The notes below the pieces were generated by a model that did not search any database, was not told the DNA's origin, and saw only the letters and a list, made by a program, of their open reading frames with translations. Positions 43,433 through 54,214 of a stretch of 64,000 nucleotides of DNA are shown in pieces (within the stretch, counting starts at the first letter, position 1; each line of letters starts with the position of its first letter). This DNA is from Ornithodoros turicata. Taxonomy: Eukaryota; Arthropoda; Arachnida; Ixodida; Argasidae. The stretch is from positions 16,765,511 to 16,829,510 of the forward strand of contig NC_088210.1 in NCBI RefSeq assembly GCF_037126465.1, read 5' to 3'. The translations under genes were made by a program, and so were the position numbers.

Positions 43433-46400
43433 GACTATTCCATTTTCAGTGAAAAATAATAAAATACTCCTATTGAGCTGAAATCAGGCACACATACTCA
43501 GTAAAAGGTCCTCTTTACTGTGCAGGTGGACAGGGGCTGGAAGAAGGACCCCCAAAAGGTGGCCTCAGAAAACAGTAAGAGGTTAGTCTTACTGTCTTTT
43601 CTATTTTCAGTGAAAAAGAATGAAAGGCTCCTATTGAGCTGGCATTAGGCACACACACTCAGTAAAAGGTCCTCTTTACTGTGCAGGTGGACAGGAGGTG
43701 GAAGAAGGACCCCCGAAAGCTGGCCTCAGAAAACAGTAAGAGGTTAGTCTTACTGTCTTTTGTATTTTCAGTGAAAAAGAATGAAAGGCTCCTATTGAGC
43801 TGGCATTAGGCACACACACTCAGTAAAAGGTCCTCTTTACTGTGCAGGTGGACAGGGGCTGGGAGAAGGACCCCCAAAAGGTGGCCTCAGAAAACAGTAA
43901 GAGGTTAGTCTTACTGTCTTTTCTATTTTCAGTGAAAAAGAATGAAAGGCTCCTATTGAGCTGAAATCAGGCACACATACTCAGTAAAAGGTCCTCTTTA
44001 CTGTGCAGGTGGACAGGGGCTGGAAGAAGGACCCCCAAAAGGTGGCCTCAGAAAACAGTAAGAGGTTAGTCTTACTGTCTTTTCTATTTTCAGTGAAAAA
44101 GAATGAAAGGCTCCTATTGAGCTGGCATTAGGCACACACACTCAGTAAAAGGTCCTCTTTACTGTGCAGGTGGACAGGAGGTGGAAGAAGGACCCCCGAA
44201 AGCTGGCCTCAGAAAACAGTAAGAGGTTAGTCTTACTGTCTTTTCTATTTTCAGTGAAAAAGAATGAAAGGCTCCTATTGAGCTGAAATCAGGCACACAC
44301 ACTCAGTAAAAGGTCCTCTTTACTGTGCAGGTGGACAGGGGCTGGAAGTAGGACCCCCAAAAGGTGGCCTCAGAAAACAGTAAGAGGTTAGTCTTACTGT
44401 CTTTTCTATTTTCAGTGAAAAAGAATGAAAGGCTCCTATTGAGCTGGCATTAGGCACACACACTCAGTAAAAGCTCCTCTTTACTGTGCAGGTGGACAGG
44501 GGCTGGGAGAAGGACCCCCAAAAGGTGGCCTCAGAAAACAGTAAGAGGTTAGTCTTACTGTCTTTTCTATTTTCAGTGAAAAAGAATGAAAGGCTCCTAT
44601 TGAGCTGGCATTAGGCACACACACTCAGTAAAAGGTCCTCTTTACTGTGCAGGTGGACAGGGGCTGGGAGAAGGACCCCCAAAAGGTGGCCTCAGAAAAC
44701 AGTAAGAGGTTAGTCTTACTGTCTTTTCTATTTTCAGTGAAAAAGAATGAAAGGCTCCTATTGAGCTGGCATTAGGCACACACACTCAGTAAAAGGTCCT
44801 CTTTACTGTGCAGGTGGACAGGGGCTGGGAGAAGGACCCCCAAAAGGTGGCCTCAGAAAACAGTAAGAGGTTAGTCTTACTGTCTTTTGTATTTTCAGTG
44901 AAAAAGAATGAAAGGCTCCTATTGAGCTGGCATTAGGCACACACACTCAGAAAAAGGTCCTCCTTACTGTGCAGGTGGACAGGGGCTGGGAGAAGGACCC
45001 CCAAAAGGTGGCCTCAGAAAACAGTAAGAGGTTAGTCTTACTGTCTTTTCTATTTTCAGTGAAAAAGAATGAAAGGCTCCTATTGAGCTGGCATTAGGCA
45101 CACACACTCAGAAAAAGGTCCTCCTTACTGTGCAGGTGGACAGGGGCTGGGAGAAGGACCCCCAAAAGGTGGCCTCAGAAAACAGTAAGAGGTTAGTCTT
45201 ACTGTCTTTTCTATTTTCAGTGAAAAAGAATGAAAGGCTCCTATTGAGCTGGCATTAGGCACACACACTCAGTAAAAGGTCCTCTTTACTGTGCAGGTGG
45301 ACAGGGGCTGGAAGAAGGACCCCCAAAAGGTGGCCTCAGAAAACAGTAAGAGGTTAGTCTTACTGTCTTTTCTATTTTCAGTGAAAAAGAATGAAAGGCT
45401 CCTATTGAGCTGGCATTAGGCACACACACTCAGTAAAAGGTCCTCTTTACTGTGCAGGTGGACAGGGGCTGGGAGAAGGACCCCCAAAAGGTGGCCTCAG
45501 AAAACAGTAAGAGGTTAGTCTTACTGTCTTTTCTATTTTCAGTGAAAAAGAATGAAAGGCTCCTATTGAGCTGGCATTAGGCACACACACTCAGTAAAAG
45601 GTCCTCTTTACTGTGCAGGTGGACAGGGGCTGGGAGAAGGACCCCCAAAAGGTGGCCTCAGAAAACAGTAAGAGGTTAGTCTTACTGTCTTTTCTATTTT
45701 CAGTGAAAAAGAATGAAAGGCTCCTATTGAGCTGGCATTAGGCACACACACTCAGTAAAAGGTCCTCTTTACTGTGCAGGTGGACAGGGGCTGGGAGAAG
45801 GACCCCCAAAAGGTGGCCTTAGAAAACAGTAAGAGGTTAGTCTTACTGTCTTTTCTATTTTCAGTGAAAAAGAATGAAAGGCTCCTATTGAGCTGGCATT
45901 AGGCACACACACTCAGTAAAAGGTCCTCTTTACTGTGCAGGTGGACAGGGGCTGGGAGAAGGACCCCCAAAAGGTGGCCTCAGAAAACAGTAAGAGGTTA
46001 GTCTTACTGTCTTTTCTATTTTCAGTGAAAAAGAATGAAAGGCTCCTATTGAGCTGGCATTAGGCACACACGCTCAGTAAAAGGTCCTCTTTACTGTGCA
46101 GGTGGACAGGGGGTGGAAGAAGGACCTCCGAAAGTTGGTCTCAGAAAACAGTAAGAGGTTAGTCTTACTGTCTTTTCTATTTTCAGTGGAAAAGAATGAA
46201 AGGCTCCTATTGAACTGGCATTAGGCACACACACTCAGTAAAAGGTCCTCTTTACTGTGCAGGTGGACAGGGGCTGGAAGAAGGACCCCCAAAAGGTGGC
46301 CTCAGAAAACAGTAAGAGGTTAGTGTTACGGTCTTTTCTATTTTAAGTGAAAAAGAATGAAAGGCTCCTATTGAGCTGGCATTAGGCACACACACTCAGT

Positions 46401-49400
46401 AAAAGGTCCTCTGTACTGTGCAGGTGGACAGGGGGTGGAAGAAGGACCTCCGAAAGTTGGTCACAGAAAACAGTAAGAGGTTAGTCTTACGGTCTTTTCT
46501 ATTTTCAGTGAAAAAGAATGAAAGGCTCCTATTGAGCTGGCATTAGGCACACACACTCAGTAAAAGGTCCTCTTTACTGTGCAGGTGGACAGGGGCTGGA
46601 AGAAGGGCCCCCAAAAGTTGGCCTCAGAAAACAGTAAGAGGTTAGTCTTACGGTCTTTTCTATTTTAAGTGAAAAAGAATGAAAGGCTCCTATTGAGCTG
46701 GCATTAGGCACACACACTCAGTAAAAGGTCCTCTGTACTGTGCAGGTGGACAGGGGCTGGAAGAAGGACCTCCGAAAGTTGGTCTCAGAAAACAGTAAGA
46801 GGTTAGTCTTACGGTCTTTTCTATTTTAAGTGAAAAAGAATGAAAGGCTCCTATTGAGCTGGCATTAGGCACACACACTCAGTAAAAGGTCCTCTGTACT
46901 GTGCAGGTGGACAGGGGCTGGAAGAAGGACCCCCAAAAGTTGGCCTCAGAAAACAGTAAGAGGTTAGTCTTACTGTCTTTTCTATTTTCAGTGAAAAAGA
47001 ATGAAAGGCTCCTATTGAGCTGGCATTAGGCACACACACTCAGTAAAAGGTCCTCTTTACTGTGCAGGTGGACAGGGGGTGGAAGAAGGACCTCCGAAAG
47101 TTGGTCTCAGAAAACAGTAAGAGGTTAGTCTTACTGTCTTTTCTATTTTCAGTGAAAAAGAATGAAAGGCTCCTATTGAGCTGGCATTAGGCACACACAC
47201 TCAGTAAAAGGTCCTCTTTACTGTGAAGGTGGACAGGGGGTAGAAGAAGGACCTCCGAAAGTTGGTCTCAGAAAACAGTAAGAGGTTAGTCTTACTGTCT
47301 TTTCTATTTTCAGTGAAAAAGAATGAAAGGCTCCTATTGAGCTGGCATTAGGCACACACACTCAGTAAAAGGTCCTCTTTACTGTGCAGGTGGACAGGGG
47401 GTGGAAGAAGGACCTCCGAAAGTTGGTCTCAGAAAACAGTAAGAGGTTAGTCTTACTGTCTTTTCTATTTTCAGTGAAAAAGAATGAAAGGCTCCTATTG
47501 AGCTGGCATTAGGCACACACACTCAGTAAAAGGTCCTCTTTACTGTGCAGGTGGACAGGGGGTGGAAGAAGGACCTCCGAAAGTTGGTCTCAGAAAACAG
47601 TAAGAGGTTAGTCTTACTGTCTTTTCTATTTTCAGTGAAAAAGAATGAAAGGCTCCTATTGAGCTGGCATTAGGCACACACACTCAGTAAAAGGTCCTCT
47701 GTACTGTGCAGGTGGACAGGGGGTGGAAGAAGGACCTCCGAAAGTTGGTCTCAGAAAACAGTAAGAGGTTAGTCTTACTGTCTTTTCTATTTTCAGTGAA
47801 AAAGAATGAAAGGCTCCTATTGAGCTGGCATTAGGCACACACACTCAGTAAAAGGTCCTCTTTACTGTGCAGGTGGACAGGGGGTGGAAGAAGGACCTCC
47901 GAAAGTTGGTCTCAGAAAACAGTAAGAGGTTAGTCTTACTGTCTTTTCTATTTTCAGTGAAACAGAATGAAAGGTTCCTATTGAGCTGGCATTAGGCACA
48001 CACACTCAGTAAAAGGTCCTCTTTAGTGTGCAGGTGGACAGGGGGCGGAAGAAGGACCTCCGAAAGTTGGTCTCAGAAAACAGTAAGAGGTTAGTCTTAC
48101 TGTCTTTTCTATTTTCAGTGAAAAAGAATGAAAGGCTCCTATTGAGCTGACATTAGGCGCACACACTCAGTAAAAGGTCCTCTGTACTGTGCAGGTGGAC
48201 AGGGGCTGGAAGAAGGACCCCCAAAAGTTGGCCTCAGAAAACAGTAAGAGGTTAGTCTTACTGTCTTTTTTAGTTTCAGTGAAAAAGAATGAAAGGCTCC
48301 TATTGAGCTGGCATTAGGCACACACACTCAGTAAAAGGTCCTCTTTACTGTGCAGGTGGACAGGGGGCGGAAGAAGGACCTCCGAAAGTTGGTCTCAGAA
48401 AACAGTAAAAGGTTAGTCTTACTGTCTTTTCTATTTTCAGTGAAAAAGAATGAAAGGCTCCTATTGAGCTGACATTAGGCGCACACACTCAGTAAAAGGT
48501 CCTCTGTACTGTGCAGGTGGACAGGGGCTGGAAGAAGGACCCCCAAAAGTTGGCCTCAGAAAACAGTAAGAGGTTAGTCTTACTGTCTTTTTTAGTTTCA
48601 GTGAAAAAGAATGAAAGGCTCCTATTGAGCTGGCATTAGGCACACACACTCAGTAAAAGGTCCTCTTTACTGTGCAGGTGGACAGGGGGTGGAAGAAGGA
48701 CCTCCGAAAGTTGGTCTCAGAAAACAGTAAGAGGTTAGTCTTACTGTCTTTTCTATTTTCAGTGAAAAAGAATGAAAGGCTCCTATTGAGCTGGCATTAG
48801 GCACACGCACTCAGTAAAAGGTCCTCTTTACTGTGCAGGTGGACAGGGGGTGGAAGAAGGACCTCCGAAAGTTGGTCTCAGAAAACAGTAAGAGGTTAGT
48901 CTTACTGTCTTTTCTATTTTCAGTGGAAAAGAATGAAAGGCTCCTATTGAATTGGCATTAGGCACACACACTCAGTAAAAGGTCCTCTTTACTGTGCAGG
49001 TGGACAGGGGCTGGAAGAAGGACCCCCAAAAGGTGGCCTCAGAAAACAGTAAGAGGTTAGTCTTACTGTCTTTTCTATTTTCAGTGAAAAAGAATGAAAG
49101 GCTCCTATTGAGCTGGCATTAGGCACACACACTCAGTAAAAGGTCCTCTTTACTGTGCAGGTGGACAGGGGGTGGAAGAAGGACCTCCGAAAGTTGGTCT
49201 CAGAAAACAGTAAGAGGTTAGTCTTACTGTCTTTTCTATTTTCAGTGAAACAGAATGAAAGGTTCCTATTGAGCCTGCATTAGGCACACACACTCAGTAA
49301 AAGGTCCTCTTTACTGTGCAGGTGGACAGGGGGTGGAAGAAGGACCCCCAAAAGGTGGCCTCAGAAAACAGTAAAAGGTTAGTCTTACTGTCTTTTCTAT

Positions 49401-50820
49401 TTTCAGTGAAAAAGAATGAAAGGCTCCTATTGAGCTGACATTAGGCGCACACACACTCAGTAAAAGGTCCTCTTTACTGTGCAGGTGGACAGGAGGTGGA
49501 AGAAGGACCCCCGAAAGCTGGCCTCAGAAAACAGTAATATGTTAGTCTTACCTTCTATTCCATTTTCAGTGAAAATAATAATATGCTCCCATCGAGTTGA
49601 AATTAGGCACACATACTCAGTAAAAGGTCCTCTTTACTGTGCAGGTTGACAGAGGCTGGAAGAAGGACCTCCGAAAGTTGGTCTCAGAAAACAGTAAGAG
49701 GTTAGTCTTACTGTCTTTTCTATTTTCAGTGAAAAAGAATGAAAGGCTCCTATTGAGCTGGCATTAGGCACACACACTCAGTAAAAGGTCCTTTTTACTG
49801 TGCAGGTGGACAGGGGCTGGAAGAAGGACCTCCGAAAGCCGGCCTCAGAAAACAGTAATATGTTAGTCTTACCTTCTATTCCATTTTCAGTGAAAATAAT
49901 AATATGCTCCCATCGAGTTGAAATTAGGCACACATATTCAGTAACAGGTCCTCTTTACTGTGCAGGTGGACAGGGGGTGAAAGAAGGACCCCCAAAAGGT
50001 GGCCTCAAAAAACAGTAAGAGGTTAGTCTTACTGTCGTTTCTATTTTCAGTGAAGAAGAAGAATGATCCTATTGAGCTGAAATTAGGCACACATACTCAG
50101 TAAAAGGTTCTCTTTGCTGTGCAGGTGGACAGAGGCTGGGAGAAGGACCCCCGAAAGTTGGCCTCAGAAAATAGTAAGAGGCTAGTCTTACCGCCTTTTC
50201 AATTTTCAGTTTAAAAAAATATGTTCCTATTGAGCTGAAATTAGGCACACATTATCAGTAAAAGGTCCTATTTATTGTGCAGGTGGACAGGGGCTGGGAG
50301 AAGGACCCCCGAAAGTTGGCCTCAGAAAATAGTAAGAGGTTAGTCTAACTGTCTTTTCTATTTTCTGTGAAAAAGAATGAAAGGCTCCTATTGAGCTGTC
50401 ATTAGGCACACACACTCAGTAAAATGTCCTCTTTACTGTGCAGGTGGACAGGGGCTGGAAGAAGGACCCCCAAAAGGTGGCCTCAAAAAACAGTAAGAGG
50501 TTAGTCTTACTGTCTTTTCTATTTTCAGTGAAGAATAATGATCCTATTGAGCTGAAATTAGGCACGCATACTCAGTAAAAGTTCCTCTTTACTGTGCAGG
50601 TGGACAAAGGCTGGAAGAAGGACCTCCGAAAGCTGGCCTCAGAAAACAGAAAGAGGTTAGTCTTACCTTCTATTCCATTTTCAGTGAAAAAGAATAAAAT
50701 ACTCCTATTGAGCTAAAATTAGCCACACATACTCAGTAAAAGGTCCTCCTTATTCTGCAGGTGGAATGGGATGAGAACGACTTCGGAAATTTGGGCCTCA
50801 GCAAACGAGATTAGAAGGAA
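43433..50820 (+). repeat. Tandem array of about 45 micro-exon-like 161-bp units
   Basis: Each unit has: CTTTTCTATTTTCAG, an 80-bp spacer (CTCCTATTGAGCTGGCATTA, CACACACTCAG), a pyrimidine-rich acceptor TTTACTGTGCAG, a 49-nt core beginning GTGGACAGGGGCTGG, and AACA|GTAAGAG|GTTAGTC with two overlapping donors. Using GTAAGA the core is 49 nt; using GTTAGT it is 56 nt. With 49-nt cores all three frames are open in most units (V-D-R-G-W-K-K-D..., S-G-Q-G-L-E-E-G..., Q-W-T-G-A-G-R-R...), so chains of cores could be translated with a rotating frame. Two sequence classes occur in blocks (ACCCCCAAAAGGTGGCC left, ACCTCCGAAAGTTGGTC right), showing recent local homogenisation. First core 43526. Units near 49.5-50.7 kb are more diverged. 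Product unknown. Confidence 0.85.
50761..50814 (+). CDS. Terminal exon of the plus-strand micro-exon array
   Basis: After TATTCTGCAG the sequence departs from the array consensus and reads VEWDENDFGNLGLSKRD then TAG at 50812-50814. It keeps the array's spacing and the GTGGA start and GGCCTCAG word, so it is a diverged last core without a donor. AATAAA follows at about 50946. In a different phase a longer frame runs on to about 50,910, so the translated end depends on the incoming phase. Confidence 0.55.
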   Translation: MEWDENDFGNLGLSKRD

Positions 50821-50943
50821 AGGACGATGCGTCTTCGAAATTGGCGGAAGACGCCAAAATTTCATGTCGAATGTCAACTCGTTTGTAATGCTTATTACCT
50901 TGCATTCATGTGATTAAATTTTTGTAATTCTTTGATCCAATGT

Positions 50944-50952
50944 TGAATAAAA
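50944..50952 (+). terminator. Polyadenylation signal
   Basis: TGAATAAAATTAG, about 135 bp after the in-frame stop of the terminal core, with GT-rich sequence (GTGTGCCCTG) 25 bp beyond. Typical 3'-end arrangement. Confidence 0.55.
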
Positions 50953-51184
50953 TTAGTTCAGATCATATAAAGCGTGTGCCCTGTAGAAAAAGTGCAGAAT
51001 GTTTGTTTTTGTGAAAGGTGAGTAGCCTATGCTTAAATGGCTTACGGAATTTAAGTGCTGGTATTATGCACCAGCTCTAACTGGAGCTTGCGAACACCTA
51101 GAGCTCAGTAAACAAATTATGTAACATCTACCCGTTACAAAACTGCAGCGCTTCCTCTAAGAATTCTGCGCAATTTAGGCAAAC

Positions 51185-51345
51185 AAAATGAGGAAAAATG
51201 GACTCTTCCGGCAGGAAGCACACCCCTTGGACGAGTCCATTAATGGACTCGTCCGGGGAGGGAAAGGACACCCCCTCGACGATTCCATTAATGAACTCGC
51301 CCGAGGGGTGTCCTTTCCCTCCCCGGACGAGTCCATTTCCCATAA
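51185..51345. repeat. Nested palindromes between the two arrays
   Basis: GGACGAGTCCATTAATGGAC is itself palindromic. GGGGAGGGAAAGGACACCCC pairs with GGGGTGTCCTTTCCCTCCCC about 50 bp further on. The same GGACGAGTCCATTTCCC end recurs at 51674-51690. It separates the convergent arrays. Confidence 0.75.
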
Positions 51346-51354
51346 GTCACCTTG

Positions 51355-51535
51355 ATTGCCCTTGAACGACCTCTATATGACCTCAATTTGACCTCTAAAA
51401 CGACCTTTCAAACTTGCTGCATTTTGTCGAAAATCGGCCCAAAAGATTTACTACTGTTTGACCTTGTTTGACCTTGATTGACCTTGTTTGACTTTGGTTA
51501 ACCTTGTTTGACCTCAAACGTGGCCTTGAATTAGT
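51355..51535. repeat. Degenerate GACCTTGTTT tandem repeat
   Basis: About ten imperfect copies of TTTGACCTTG / TTGACCTTGA words. No coding meaning. Confidence 0.7.
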
Positions 51536-51939
51536 TCCGGACGTCCCCGCAAGGGGGAGCGATGTACTTTGCACAGAAAATGCACGATTTCGGTGCGAGG
51601 AGAGTTACTTGCGCCCATTCTACTGAGCACATCAATGGACTCCATGAGGGGGCGTCCTTTACCACCCTGCCGGACGAGTCCATTTCCCTGGATAGATTTG
51701 AGCAAGGTTTCGAGATGAGCAGTAGTCTAGGGTGTGATAAGAGGAAGGGAGGTGCTGTCCTCGCCCTTGTCGTAGTTTGTTTACTGGCAGTACTTTTCAA
51801 TAATATCGTTTAGCATTATTTCAGTAAGAGCCGCTTACCTTCGCAGCATTCTTAATTATGCATGTTTTTTTCAAGATCACGGTGTTGTGAATAAAAGTTG
51901 TTAAACACGGAACGAGCAAATTTTAATGAACAGAGAGAC

Positions 51940-52110
51940 TGTATTGAGACCAGAGTTGAAGTTGCAGAGGCCCGTTTTCGTAGGTCCTTCTTCCGGCGCC
52001 ATTCCACGTGCAAACTGCAGAGCACATTAAATCTTGATGTTTTTGGCCGAATTTCCAGGGTCCTTCACCAGTGTTGAAATCTGGTATACATTGTGAAGCA
52101 CACGCAGCCA
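51940..52110 (-). pseudogene. Diverged micro-exon-like cores beyond the minus array
   Basis: On the minus strand two segments match array cores: one reads FNTGEGPWKFGQKHQDLM in the frame corresponding to GEEGPWQFGLRKQQE, and one starts GTGGAATGGCGCCGGAAGAA (VEWRRKKDLRKRAS). The second resembles the plus-strand terminal exon (VEW). They could be further 3' exons or decayed units. Confidence 0.5.
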
Positions 52111-52222
52111 AGGGCCGGACGACAGGCAGCAACAACACGACTGCTAAGTGTCAGACTACAGATATATATTCACAGACTCCGACATATATATATACGCACA
52201 CGCTGCAAAACATTTGGAACTT

Positions 52223-52335
52223 TAACCAAGAGAATCAAAAAGGGCATTATAACTCTCCCTCTCATCCTTTATTCCACACATCTGCAGTTTCACCCTGTGC
52301 ATCCAAGAAGATTCTTTTTCCCATGCAATTACACC
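52223..52335 (-). CDS. Terminal exon candidate of the minus-strand array
   Basis: Begins GTGTAATTGCATGGG after CTGCAG-like context on the minus strand, homologous to the array cores, but has no GTTAGT donor. In the phase predicted by the six upstream cores it reads GVIAWEKESSWMHRVKLQM and stops at TAA near 52223. The other incoming phase gives RCNCMGKRIFLDAQ...NKG and TGA. Confidence 0.45.
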
Positions 52336-52439
52336 TGCAAAATGAATAGCACCTTGTACAGAGTTTATGTTCATAGTTCCAGCTAAGTCTGAGCACCTTT
52401 ATTTTTTTTGCTAAAAATGGAGGGAAGGGTAAGACTAAC

Positions 52440-53302
52440 CTCTTGCTGTTTTCTGAGGCCAAATTGCCAAGGTCCTTCTTCCCCTGCAATTATACCTGCA
52501 AAATGAAGAGCACCTTCTACAGAGTATATGTTCATAATTTCAACTAAGTCTGAGCACCTTTATTTTTTTGCTGAAATGGAAGGAAGGGTAAGACTAACCT
52601 CTTGCTGTTTTCTGAGGCCAAATTGCCAAGGTCCTTCTTCCCCTGCAATTCTACCTGCAAAATGAAGAGCACATTCTACAGAGTATATGTTCATAATTTC
52701 AACTAAGTCTGAGCACCTTCATTTTTTTGCTGAAATGGAAGGAAGGGTAAGACTAACCTCTTGCTGTTTTCTGGGGCCAAATTGCCAAGGTCCTTCTTCC
52801 CCTGCAATTATACCTGCAAAATGAAGAGCACCTTCTACAGAGTATATGTTCATAATTTCAACTAAGTCTGAGCACCTTTATTTTTTTGCTGAAATGGAAG
52901 GAAGAGTAAGACTAACCTCTTGCTGTTTTCTGAGGCCAAATTGCCAAGGTCCTTCTTCCCCTGCAATTATACCTGCAAAATGAAGAGCACCTTCTACAGA
53001 GTATATGTTCATAATTTCAACTAAGTCTGAGCACCTTTATTTTTTTGCTGAAATGGAAGGAAGAGTAAGACTAACCTCTTGCTGTTTTCTGAGGCCAAAT
53101 TGCCAAGGTCCTTCTTCCCCTGCAATTCTACCTGCAAAATGAAGAGCACCTTCTACAGAGTATATGTTCATAATTCCGGCTAAGTCTGAGCACCTTCTTC
53201 TTTTGTGTGTGCATGTGCTGAAAATGGAAGGAAGGGTAAGGCTAACCTCTTGCTGTTTTCTGAGGACAAATTGCCAAGTTTCTTCTTTCCCTGGAATTCC
53301 AC
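52440..53302 (-). CDS. Minus-strand array of six 56-nt micro-exon-like cores
   Basis: Cores at 53247-53302, 53076-53131, 52917-52972, 52758-52813, 52599-52654 and 52440-52495, spaced 159-171 bp. Each is preceded by TTCATTTTGCAG-type acceptors and followed by GTTAGTC donors; the AACAGCAAGAG end lacks the upstream GTAAGA found in the plus array. Joined as 56-nt exons the frame rotates. Starting with the first core as GIPGKEETWQFVLRKQQE, the rest read VELQGKKDLGNLASENSK, YNCRGRRTL..., IIAGEEGPWQFG..., VELQGKK..., YNC... with no stop, and enter the terminal exon open. The other two phases hit TAA in a GTATAA core. Exons upstream of 53302 and the start codon were not found. Family unknown. Confidence 0.5.
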
Positions 53303-53542
53303 CTGCAAAATAAAGAGCACCTTCTACAGAGTATATGTGCATAATTCCAGCACACACTCTGAGCATTTTCTTGTTTTCCGTTTTTCGTTCTTCTTTTTCG
53401 AAAATAATGAAAGGAAGGATAAGACAATAAACGTACAAAACTGCAATTATAACGCAATCAAGGAATATATTAATGTAGCTTAGTAAGTAGTTATATAAAA
53501 AAATGCCACCTCTTGAGCTTTCTTTGTGTCAAACCCGTTTAC

Positions 53543-53830
53543 TTACGGTGACTTTATATTGTAGTCGTTTCTTAGTATATTTTTTTGCGAAACTCTTTTT
53601 GAAATACTATTAAATTTTATCATTTTGTTGAAACACTTTGAGGTGTTCTGTTCCAATCTTCTCTCTCTCTCTCTTTTATCGTTGTCACTGTGGTGGTTAC
53701 CCAACTTCTCCACAAACACAACATTGCTTTTACCTAAAGGTGTCACCGTGTCTATACCCTCAACATATGTTACGCCGTGATGTTCTGTCTTAAAAGGGAA
53801 ACCAAAGTGCGAAAATTTCTCGTCACTCAA
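53543..53830 (-). other. Unrecognised minus-strand ORF upstream of the minus array
   Basis: A 95-codon frame includes HHGVTYVEGIDTVTPLGK and SNVVFVEKLGNHHSDND, which lies in the 200-bp segment absent from the other duplication copy. A GTAAAAG follows TTTAG inside it and could be a donor. It might be an upstream exon of the minus-strand array gene; not recognised. Confidence 0.3.
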
Positions 53831-54214
53831 TGAAAGATGTCGTTACCTTGAAAGCAATATAAATATATAATATGCGTCGTACGTGATGCACGAACGAAAT
53901 GGTCAGTTTACGGTTTTCCTCTTCTCTCCTTCACAAGAAGCGTGGCAACGTGGAGCGCACTCCCCATTGACCTCCTCGAAACGGTCTTCCTCGATGATTG
54001 GGCAAATCATTTGAGGAGACCAATGACAGGCCACCCCACATTGCCGCCCTTCTCGAGAAGGAGAGAACAGGGAAAGCGTAAACTGTCGGTTTCCTTCTAG
54101 AATAAATCACGAACGACGCAATGAATGAATTCAGTTCCTTTTGTATTAGTTCCAAGGTAACGGCAACTTTCATTCCGCGAGGAGAACTACTTTTTGCACT
54201 TCACCGCCCCCTTA
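53791..54214. mobile_element. MITE, AAAGGAAC family
   Basis: Ends TTAAAAGGG-type and CACCGCCCCCTTAAG; interior TTACCTTGAAAGCAATATAA, CTCCTTCACAAGAAG, complement CTTCTCGAGAAGGAG and AGTTCCTTTTGTATTA. Confidence 0.82.

Noticed and set aside
46690..48649. Repeated minus-strand 62-codon ORFs in the plus array
   Set aside because: Antisense by-products of the 161-bp unit; splice-like signals and the terminal stop are on the plus strand.
43433..53302. CRISPR-like array
   Set aside because: Units are 159-171 bp without the repeat/unique-spacer alternation, and the genome is eukaryotic.
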